Source: G963668185 sp963668185
Lineage (GTDB): Bacteria > Chloroflexota > Dehalococcoidia > Lucifugimonadales > G963668185
DNA: 64,000 nucleotides
Direction: 5' to 3'
Assembly: GCA_963668185.1 (NCBI GenBank)
Contig: OY764162.1
Location: forward strand, 868,001-932,000
In this document: positions 57,854 through 64,000 of the stretch, in pieces
How the letters are laid out: each line of letters opens with the position of its first letter
Position numbering within the stretch: the first letter of the stretch is position 1
Made by a program: the position numbers and the translations under genes
Notes under the pieces: model-generated
What the model was told of the DNA's origin: nothing
The model's input: only the letters and a program-made list of their open reading frames with translations
The model's database searches: none

Positions 57854-58957
57854 TCAACCATTCCTCGCCGCCACTATATCCATGAACCTATCGAAGATGT
57901 ACCCGTTGTCGAGCGGCCCCGGCGACGCCTCCGAGTGGTACTGGATGCTCATGGCCGGCAGGCTAGTGTGCGCGATGCCCTCCACTGTGCCATCGTTGAG
58001 GCTGACGTGGCTCACCACCGCCTCGGCCGGCAGCCCGTCGGGGTCGATCGCGTAGCCGTGGTTCTGGGCCGTGATGTACACGCGGCCGGTCTCCTCGTCC
58101 CGCACCGGGTGGTTGCCGCCCCTGTGACCGAACTTCAGCTTGAACGTGTCCGCGCCAAGCGCCCGGCCAAGCACCTGGTGGCCAAGGCAGATGCCCAGAA
58201 TCGGAACGCGCCCTAGCAGCGCCCTGGCCGTGGCCACGCTGTAGTCCAGCAACTCCGGGTCGCCGGGCCCGGGCGAGAGCACGACCCCGTCCGGGTTGCG
58301 CGCCAGTATGTCCGACGCCGACGCCGACGCCGGCATCGCCGCCACCTCGCAGCCTTTGCCGGCGAGTATGCGCATGATGTTGTACTTCACACCCATGTCC
58401 AGCACCAGTATCCGGCGGCCGCTGGCGGCCGGCGCGGCCAACGCGTCCGAGTTCCAGTCGTACGCCTTCCTCGTGCTCACACTTGAAACGAAGTCCTGGT
58501 CGCCGTAGCCTGGCAGCCCGCGCAGCCGTTGGAGCGCGCGTTCCGGCGTCCCCTCGCGTGTAATGAGACCCATCATCACGCCCCGGCTGCGCAGCCTGCG
58601 CGTGATCGCGCGCGTGTCGACGTCTGACAGCCCGGGCACGCCCGCCGCGTCCAGGTACTCGTGCAGCGTCATGCGCGACGTGTTGTGGCTGGGGCGCAGC
58701 GAGTGCTCCCGCACGACGAAGCCGGACACCTGGATTCGTGCGGACTCGTGGTCCCCGTCGTTGATGCCGTAGTTGCCGATCAGCGGGTACGTGGGCATCA
58801 CGATCTGCCCTGCGTACGACGGGTCGGTAAGCATCTCCTGGTAGCCCGTCATCGACGTGTTGAACACCACCTCGCCGTGAGTCTCCACATCCGCGCCGAA
58901 CGCCCGGCCCCTGTAAACAGAGCCGTCTTCGAGGACCAGGTATGCGGGAGTTGGCAT
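57854..58957 (-). CDS. carA: Carbamoyl-phosphate synthase small subunit
   Basis: 367 residues from the ATG at 58957. The N-terminal half begins PTPAYLVLEDGSVYRGRAFG; the glutaminase half has the nucleophile Cys in ILGICLGHQVLGRALGAD, and the His/Glu pair near the end (SIQYHSEASPGP). It releases ammonia from glutamine for CarB. Confidence 0.97.
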   Translation of the reverse strand: MPTPAYLVLEDGSVYRGRAFGADVETHGEVVFNTSMTGYQEMLTDPSYAGQIVMPTYPLIGNYGINDGDHESARIQVSGFVVREHSLRPSHNTSRMTLHEYLDAAGVPGLSDVDTRAITRRLRSRGVMMGLITREGTPERALQRLRGLPGYGDQDFVSSVSTRKAYDWNSDALAAPAASGRRILVLDMGVKYNIMRILAGKGCEVAAMPASASASDILARNPDGVVLSPGPGDPELLDYSVATARALLGRVPILGICLGHQVLGRALGADTFKLKFGHRGGNHPVRDEETGRVYITAQNHGYAIDPDGLPAEAVVSHVSLNDGTVEGIAHTSLPAMSIQYHSEASPGPLDNGYIFDRFMDIVAARNG

Positions 58958-58967
58958 AGTAAGTCTA

Positions 58968-59339
58968 CTAACTTCTGTCGATCGGAAGCGACCGAGTGCG
59001 AATGCGGCGGGTGGAAACGCTGACAATCGAACCCGCTTCAAGGTGCCCACTGAAATTATCTAGAACTTGCCGGAGATATGGGTTAACCACATTGGGCTGC
59101 ATGTTCCTGAGCCGGAACATTATGACGCTCGGAAACTGTGCGTCCCTTGCGGCCATCAGTTTGCTAAAATCCAGATCATGCGTCAGCAAGACTCGGTCCT
59201 CATCCAGCGCCAACTGTAGTATTTCATGGTCTTCCAACCTCCCGCGGCCCTCTACTCCAATGTGAATGGCGTCGTATCCAAGAGTTATAAGGTATTCGAC
59301 GGTTCTTGGAGAGATTCCCATATCCACCAGGAATCTCAC
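58968..59339 (-). CDS. DUF5615 PIN-like protein (toxin-type)
   Basis: 123 residues beginning MRFLVDMGISPRTVEYLITL. Acidic PIN-like residues: Asp6 and LLTHDLDFSKLMA. DUF5615 proteins commonly pair with DUF433 proteins in toxin-antitoxin loci, as here, where the upstream DUF433 gene overlaps by four bases. It ends 10 bases before carA, so transcription continues into carA unless a terminator intervenes. Confidence 0.82.
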   Translation of the reverse strand: MRFLVDMGISPRTVEYLITLGYDAIHIGVEGRGRLEDHEILQLALDEDRVLLTHDLDFSKLMAARDAQFPSVIMFRLRNMQPNVVNPYLRQVLDNFSGHLEAGSIVSVSTRRIRTRSLPIDRS

Positions 59340-59572
59340 CCTAAAATCTGCTCTATCGGGTGCATGCTCTCGTCAGCCAGCCGCGATGCGTACTCAAGAG
59401 ACTGTTGTATGTCTTCAGATTCGAGATACGGGTACGCATCGATGATCTCTTTCACTGACATGCCGTTGGCCACAAGGTTCAGAACGAGTGATACCGTCAC
59501 GCGCATGCCACGAATGCAAGCACGTCCTTCCATCACGTTGGAGTCGAATGTTATTCGGTCTAAATCAGGCAT
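59336..59572 (-). CDS. DUF433 antitoxin-like protein
   Basis: About 78 residues. I choose the ATG at 59572, five bases after GAGGA; the ATG two codons earlier (59578) abuts the site. The motif GRACIRGMRVTVSLVLNLVA, followed by EIIDAYPYLESEDIQQSLEY, is the DUF433 helix-turn-helix-like fold. Partner of the DUF5615 gene. Confidence 0.8.
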   Translation of the reverse strand: MPDLDRITFDSNVMEGRACIRGMRVTVSLVLNLVANGMSVKEIIDAYPYLESEDIQQSLEYASRLADESMHPIEQILG

Positions 59573-59585
59573 CGGCATCCTCTTG

Positions 59586-59798
59586 TCATCGCAGGGTTTC
59601 ATTCAAACGCAACTCTTTCTTCGCCTCATCCCATGAGATGTAACCCTCGCGTGATTCTCTGACGCGGTCGATCTCCTCCAGATCCTGCAAGTCTCCGATC
59701 AACTCCGTCCACGAGTCGTAATCCAACAGCACTGCCTTCTTCTTTCCAGAAGAGTCCACGAGGATTCGCGCACGTTCGATCAAATCACCTGTTTGCAC
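59586..59798 (-). CDS. Small Phd/RelB-like antitoxin-type protein
   Basis: 70 residues from a GTG at 59798. The segment KKKAVLLDYDSWTELIGDLQ resembles the core of Phd/YefM-type antitoxins, with an acidic tail. No toxin gene directly follows, so it is solitary or serves another module. It sits three bases after the DUF91-type gene's stop. Confidence 0.55.
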   Translation of the reverse strand: MQTGDLIERARILVDSSGKKKAVLLDYDSWTELIGDLQDLEEIDRVRESREGYISWDEAKKELRLNETLR

Positions 59799-59800
59799 TG

Positions 59801-61234
59801 CTATGCGCCTCCAACCGTCTCCCGGCTTTCTTGCCGAGCCGCATATACAGTCTGCAACAGTTCGGTTAGCGCCTCTTTGTGAGTTTCCCATTCGTCACGG
59901 CTGAACGCGAACTGTATCTCAGCGCGTGCATCTGTCAAAGGCTCAAGGTTATGCGGCCAAGTTGTGTGCCTGATTTTCTCTGTCATGGGACGGAACTTAT
60001 CGCGACACAGGTTGGCCGAGGCTGGATAGAATACTATTCCTATGCCCTCGTCCCACAGGCCAATTCGAGCATGCGGCGTCAGTTCAGGCCCGGTTCGGGC
60101 CGCTATATCAACTCCAAGCCTGTGCAGTACATTGATCGAATCGGGCCAGTTATCTCGAAACAGCTTCAATGCATCGCGCGCCAAGTCACTCGCGCCGTTA
60201 TCGTTGATGCTGTTTTCGATGTACGCTTGGTGAATGGTTCGCACCAGTTTGGCCAGGGCCTCTTCGTGAGTCGTCCACTTTTCCGCATTTACTCTGAAGA
60301 TGATCTCTGTTCTGGGATCTTCCAATGGCTCACGTCCCTCCGGCCACAATACGTATGGAATCTCCTTTAATGGCTTTCTGAACTCATCCAAGCACAACGC
60401 CTTGGCCGCTGGAAAGAAAACTATCTCTATTCCCTCGTTCTTGACGCCAATACGCGCATATGCCTCTCTCCTTCCCACGATTGGGATGTTGAGCCCGAAA
60501 GCTCCTGGACGTGGTCGAGACGTGGGCCAGTTCTCTTGAAACATCTCCCTTGCTGCTTCAAATAGGTCAGACACACCTGATTCTTCTATTCTGCGCTCCA
60601 ACTGTATTCTCCGCTCCTCCACGCTAACACGCCGTCTTCGCGAGCGGCGTTCGGGTTCGGCTGCTGCCTCCACTTCCACTTGCTTGGCCAGGAACGTCTT
60701 GCCGTCATAGACGAACCCGTGAAACGTTAGCAGCGAGACCTCCATACCGCTGTTCTCGGCTAAGAACCTCACCATCCGTTCCGTCCTGTCATCGACGCCC
60801 AGCCCAACTAGAAACAGCCGCAGTGGTTTAAGCGACTCCAGCGCTCCATGTCTGCCGTACCATTCTTCGAAGTCCTCGACTTCTTCGATTCCGTGGGCAC
60901 CCCCTGAGCGGTCTGAAATGTGAGTTGCAAGTTCGCCCAGTTCCATGCCGTCTAGGTAAGAGGCGTAGTCGATGATCTGCGCCACCGCCTCCCGCGATAG
61001 TGTGCCGCGCTTGAGTTCGAATACGCACAGCCGCCCGTCTTCGTCCACGCCGAGCAGGTCGAGCGGGCCGCCCTCCGTCGGCGTCTGCCGGCCCACGAGC
61101 GTTAGACCCCCGAGCAGCAAGCCGGGATTCTTCGCAAGGACGTTCTCCAGCAACTCCTCGGACTCCATTCGATCGGACGTCTGTAGCTGCGTTACGTCTT
61201 CGCCGTCAATCTGCCACAGCTTGATAGATTCCAA
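59801..61234 (-). CDS. DUF91/NucS-like nuclease-fold protein with two copies of an unknown C-terminal domain
   Basis: 477 residues. The N-terminal 150 residues hold Asp59 (PLDLLGVDEDG) and Glu73-Leu-Lys75 (VFELKRGTL), the PD-(D/E)xK site of DUF91/NucS-like nucleases. A basic/coiled linker (EPERRSRRRRVSVEERRIQL) follows. Two homologous segments of about 110 residues come next: ARIGVKNEGIEIVFFPAAKA and ARIGLWDEGIGIVFYPASAN each start a copy ending in ALAKLVRTIHQAY or ALTELLQTVYAAR. The C-terminal domain is unassigned. Embedded in the pyr/car operon. Confidence 0.65.
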   Translation of the reverse strand: MESIKLWQIDGEDVTQLQTSDRMESEELLENVLAKNPGLLLGGLTLVGRQTPTEGGPLDLLGVDEDGRLCVFELKRGTLSREAVAQIIDYASYLDGMELGELATHISDRSGGAHGIEEVEDFEEWYGRHGALESLKPLRLFLVGLGVDDRTERMVRFLAENSGMEVSLLTFHGFVYDGKTFLAKQVEVEAAAEPERRSRRRRVSVEERRIQLERRIEESGVSDLFEAAREMFQENWPTSRPRPGAFGLNIPIVGRREAYARIGVKNEGIEIVFFPAAKALCLDEFRKPLKEIPYVLWPEGREPLEDPRTEIIFRVNAEKWTTHEEALAKLVRTIHQAYIENSINDNGASDLARDALKLFRDNWPDSINVLHRLGVDIAARTGPELTPHARIGLWDEGIGIVFYPASANLCRDKFRPMTEKIRHTTWPHNLEPLTDARAEIQFAFSRDEWETHKEALTELLQTVYAARQESRETVGGA

Positions 61235-61243
61235 GCTAGCCCC

Positions 61244-61441
61244 CTATCCAGTGACCGCATACTCTAGGGTTCTGGGATTGGAGATTCGTCTCGATGCGTC
61301 CAGTATCTCCATTCCGACGACGTTCCCGTGATCATCGTAGTCGATGATGACTCCGGGCTTCTCCTCGTCGCTCTCTTCAATATCGGCATCGTTGAGGAGA
61401 ATTCTTAGAATGTCCACTTCTTGGTCGTATATCACTTTCAC
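61244..61441 (-). CDS. DUF2283 family protein
   Basis: 65 residues from a GTG at 61441 following GGAGAAG. The sequence KVIYDQEVDILRILLNDADI and GVIIDYDDHGNVVGMEILDA is typical of DUF2283, often found near toxin-antitoxin genes. It lies between pyrC and the DUF91-type gene; an extended upstream start would overlap pyrC. Confidence 0.75.
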   Translation of the reverse strand: MKVIYDQEVDILRILLNDADIEESDEEKPGVIIDYDDHGNVVGMEILDASRRISNPRTLEYAVTG

Positions 61442-61484
61442 GATCTTCTCCAGCGTGCTTCCAATCCCGGCCTGAAGTTCAATT

Positions 61485-62831
61485 CTACTCCACGCCCCCA
61501 TACACAACCTTGCCCCCGAACACCGTCGCGACCACGCGCCCCCTGAGCGTCGCGCCCTCCAGCGGCGTGTTCTTGCCCTTGGACGCGAACTCGGCCGTGT
61601 CCACCGTCCACTCCAGGCCGGGGTTGAAGACGACAACGTCAGCGGGCGCGCCCGGGCGCAGCGTCCCAAGCTCGCGGCCCAGGAACTGAGCGGGCGCGCT
61701 TGTGAGCTTCTCGATCAAGAGCGGCAGTCCCACGTCGCCTGAGTGCGCCAGCGACATCAGCGAACCGAGCGCCGTCTCCAGCACGCTGATGCCGAACGCC
61801 GCCTCGTCCACCGTCGTCATCTTGTCGATCGCGTTGTGCGGCGCGTGGTCGGTGGCAATGAAGTCGATCGTGCCGTCCTTGAGTCCCCCGATCAGCGCCT
61901 CCACGGCGCTCGGGCTGCGTAGCGGCGGGTTGACCTTCGCGTTCGGGTCGTACGCCTGCCGGGTCAGCGGCGCGTATCGTGAGCCTTCCGCCGTCATGCC
62001 CATGACCGCCTCGTCCGTCAGCGTAAGGTGGTGCGGCGTGACCTCGCACGTCACGTTGAGCCCGCGGTCCTTCGCCCTCGCGACGTGCTCCAGCGACTGG
62101 ACCGTGCTCACGTGCGCCACGTGCAGCCTGCCGCCGGTCAACTCGGCCAGCGCGATGTCTCTGGCAACCATCACGTCCTCCGCCGATCCGGGCACGCCCT
62201 TGACGCCGAGCCGGTTCGACACCCATCCCTCGTTGATCGAGCCTCCTTTCGAAAGCTCGTGCACCTCGCAGTGATTGATGATCGGCAGGCCCAACGCGGA
62301 ACTGTAGCTGAGCGCTTGCCGCATGAGGTTGGAGTCCGACACCGGCATCCCGTCGTCGCTGAAGCCGATCGCGCCCGCTTCCGCCAACTCGGCCATCTCG
62401 GCGAGTTCGTCTCCCTTGCCGCCCGCCGTGACGTTGCCGATGGGCAGCACCCGCACCGCGCCCTCCGCCGACGCACGGTCCAGCACGAACTCTATCGCGG
62501 CCCGCGAGTCCAGAGGCGGGTTCGTGTTCGGCATGGCGCACACCGTCGTGAACCCGCCGCGCGCCGCGGCCCGCGTGCCGGTCGCGATCGTCTCCTTGTA
62601 CTCGAACCCCGGCTCCCGCAGGTGGCAGTGCACGTCCACGAATCCCGGACAGACGATCATGCCGTTCGCGTCCAGCGCCCTAACCCCCGCGTCCGCGGGC
62701 AGATTTCCGCCGACGGCGCTTACCAGGCCATCCTCGAGCAGCACGTCCGCCACGCCGTCGATGCCCTGCGACGGGTCCACGACCCTGCCGCCCCGGATAA
62801 GCACGGGCGCAATCCCCGCTGTGTGTCTCAT
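61485..62831 (-). CDS. pyrC: Dihydroorotase
   Basis: 448 residues. The metal-binding motif FVDVHCHLREPG, the substrate-binding PNTNPPLDSR region and later His residues (INHCEVHE, HVAHVST) mark a type I dihydroorotase. It cyclises N-carbamoyl-aspartate to dihydroorotate. Its ATG overlaps the pyrB stop by four bases, so the two are coupled. Confidence 0.96.
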   Translation of the reverse strand: MRHTAGIAPVLIRGGRVVDPSQGIDGVADVLLEDGLVSAVGGNLPADAGVRALDANGMIVCPGFVDVHCHLREPGFEYKETIATGTRAAARGGFTTVCAMPNTNPPLDSRAAIEFVLDRASAEGAVRVLPIGNVTAGGKGDELAEMAELAEAGAIGFSDDGMPVSDSNLMRQALSYSSALGLPIINHCEVHELSKGGSINEGWVSNRLGVKGVPGSAEDVMVARDIALAELTGGRLHVAHVSTVQSLEHVARAKDRGLNVTCEVTPHHLTLTDEAVMGMTAEGSRYAPLTRQAYDPNAKVNPPLRSPSAVEALIGGLKDGTIDFIATDHAPHNAIDKMTTVDEAAFGISVLETALGSLMSLAHSGDVGLPLLIEKLTSAPAQFLGRELGTLRPGAPADVVVFNPGLEWTVDTAEFASKGKNTPLEGATLRGRVVATVFGGKVVYGGVE

Positions 62832-63853
62832 TCTCCGTCCTCCGAGCGGCGCCTCGGCGCGGCAAGCGCGGTCAGCACCGCCATACGCACCGATACTCCG
62901 TTGGTGACCTGCTCCTCGATCACCGATCTCACGCCGTGCGCCACCTCCGGGTCTATCTCGACGCCCTCGTTCATCGGCCCCGGGTGCATCACCAGCGCGT
63001 CCGGCTTGGCCGCCTCCAGCCGCCTCGCGTTGATCCCGTACCGTTGGGAGTACTCGCGCAGGCTCGGCAGGTGCCCCGCCTCCTGGCGCTCACGCTGTAG
63101 CCGCAGCGCCATCACGATGTCGGCGCCTTCCAGCGCGCGCTCCAGGTCCGTCTCCACGGTTATGGAGGCAAACGGATGGTCTTCCGTTCGCAGGCGTTCA
63201 CGGTTGAAGTCCACAGGCAGCAGCGTCGGCGGCGCGCACAGAACGACCTCCGCGCCCATCTTCGTGAGGCCCCACATGTTGGACCTCGCCACCCGGCTGT
63301 AGTTGATGTCTCCCACGATCACCGCCTTCAACCCTTCGATCCGTCCAAAGCGCCTGCGAATCGTGTAAAGGTCCAGCAGCGCCTGCGTCGGGTGGGCATG
63401 TGCGCCGTCGCCCGCGTTCACGATAGCCGCATCGAGGTGACGCGCCAGCAGGTACGGCGCTCCCGCGTGCGGATGACGGATCACGATCACATCCGCCCTC
63501 ATCGCCTGGAGCGTCAGCGCGGTGTTGTACAGCGACTCCCCCTTCTCCATGCTCGTACCGTTGCCGGAGAGATTGATCACGTCCGCGCTCAGTATCTTGC
63601 CCGCCTGCTCGAAAGAGACGCGCGTCCTCGTGCTGGCCTCCACGAACAGCGTGAGAACGCTCTTCCCGCGAAGAGTCGGCACCTTCTTGATGTCCCTGTT
63701 CAGCACCTCTGACATGGCCTCGGCGTTGTCCAGGACCTCTTCGATTTCGCTCCGTGTGTAGTCGTCCAGATCCAGGACGTGCCTGCGAGGCGCTGGTCGG
63801 GTGCGGGCGATGTTCGTTCGGGACTTCGTTGCCGCGCTGGCAGTGAGCGTCAC
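62828..63853 (-). CDS. pyrB: Aspartate carbamoyltransferase catalytic subunit
   Basis: 341 residues from a GTG at 63853. Carbamoyl-phosphate site STRTRVSFEQAGK and the aspartate-binding HPGPMNEGVEI are present. A short basic extension (about 25 residues) precedes the usual N-terminus. It makes N-carbamoyl-aspartate from carbamoyl phosphate and aspartate. The GTG overlaps the pyrR stop. Confidence 0.96.
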   Translation of the reverse strand: MTLTASAATKSRTNIARTRPAPRRHVLDLDDYTRSEIEEVLDNAEAMSEVLNRDIKKVPTLRGKSVLTLFVEASTRTRVSFEQAGKILSADVINLSGNGTSMEKGESLYNTALTLQAMRADVIVIRHPHAGAPYLLARHLDAAIVNAGDGAHAHPTQALLDLYTIRRRFGRIEGLKAVIVGDINYSRVARSNMWGLTKMGAEVVLCAPPTLLPVDFNRERLRTEDHPFASITVETDLERALEGADIVMALRLQRERQEAGHLPSLREYSQRYGINARRLEAAKPDALVMHPGPMNEGVEIDPEVAHGVRSVIEEQVTNGVSVRMAVLTALAAPRRRSEDGE

Positions 63854-64000
63854 TTTGCCCTCCTTGTCACCAGGTCCACGCGGTCGAAGCCGTCCGTCTC
63901 CTCCACGCGCACGTCAACCTCTTCGTCGGCGCGCGTCGGGATGTTCTTGCCCACGTAGTCCGGCCTGATCGGAAGCTCTCGGTGTCCGCGGTCCACCAGT
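63850..64000 (-). CDS. pyrR: PyrR bifunctional regulator/uracil phosphoribosyltransferase, C-terminal part only
   Basis: The last 49 codons are in the window: LVDRGHRELPIRPDYVGKNI, then PTRADEEVDVRVEE to RVDLVTRRAK. This matches the end of PyrR, which binds pyr mRNA and attenuates the operon when UMP is high. The N-terminus and any leader lie beyond the window edge. Confidence 0.9.
   Translation of the reverse strand, partial: LVDRGHRELPIRPDYVGKNIPTRADEEVDVRVEETDGFDRVDLVTRRAK

Overview
The window looks like a GC-rich bacterial chromosome segment, most probably Chloroflexota of the SAR202/Dehalococcoidia type. Supporting signs are many TTG and GTG starts, many lipoproteins with long Thr-Pro or Asp-Ser spacers and beta-repeat ectodomains, a nickel superoxide dismutase, a tRNA-tuf-rpmG-secE-nusG-rplKAJL block, and numerous short hairpin repeats. 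The lineage call is inference; I could not run a phylogeny.

Layout. 1-1.6 kb: a partial NCS2 nucleobase permease and a DUF1801 protein. 1.6-5.2 kb: a Ser/Asp-rich lipoprotein, a lipoprotein with two zincin-like domains, and a second broken copy of the first lipoprotein's C-terminus. 5.2-7.25 kb: a DUF6932/XRE pair with a palindromic operator, then IS481-family copy 1. 7.3-16.9 kb: a surface-protein block (four-Cache protein, GLUG-repeat lipoprotein, RCC1-repeat lipoprotein, HExxH lipoprotein) with one CAU tRNA. 17.1-22.2 kb: accessory DNA with phd-vapC, DUF2442/DUF4160, an HsdS without visible HsdM or HsdR, a DUF4365 nuclease-like protein coupled to an unknown 374-residue protein, an hicB with an internal stop, and a collapsed hsdR. 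22.3-27.0 kb: PQQ-type propeller, FAD oxidoreductase, amidase, histidine phosphatase. 27.0-28.2 kb: IS copy 2. 28.2-33.4 kb: Thr, Tyr and Thr tRNAs, tuf, rpmG, secE, nusG, rplK, rplA, L10 leader, rplJ, rplL. 33.4-43.7 kb: M20 peptidase, RadC, cupins, a PanE-methyltransferase fusion, two MFS transporters, NYN protein, sodN, uppP, lipoprotein. 43.7-51.4 kb: a repeat-rich zone with an ORF carrying in-frame hairpin repeats, a large N6 methyltransferase, an RraA-like protein and a class III aminotransferase. 51.4-53.0 kb: hicBA and IS copy 3. 53.1-64.0 kb, minus strand: pyrR-pyrB-pyrC, a five-gene toxin-antitoxin/nuclease block, carA-small ORF-carB, mug, thpR.

The strongest structural observation concerns the three 1131-bp IS copies. 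Copy 1 has a perfect 5-bp target duplication (CAAGA). Copies 2 and 3 lie in opposite orientation and have none of their own, but their flanks match each other crosswise (CTGTC and TCCTA). This is the footprint of homologous recombination between them that inverted the 23.7 kb in between, including tuf and the ribosomal protein operon, or else of a misassembly with the same geometry.

How the genes work together: pyrRBC and carAB supply pyrimidine nucleotide synthesis, and the accessory genes lodged in that operon presumably ride on its transcription. The 28-33 kb block is core translation and secretion. The 17-22 kb block is a decaying restriction/toxin-antitoxin island, and its DUF4365 plus 374-residue pair is the best candidate for an undescribed system.
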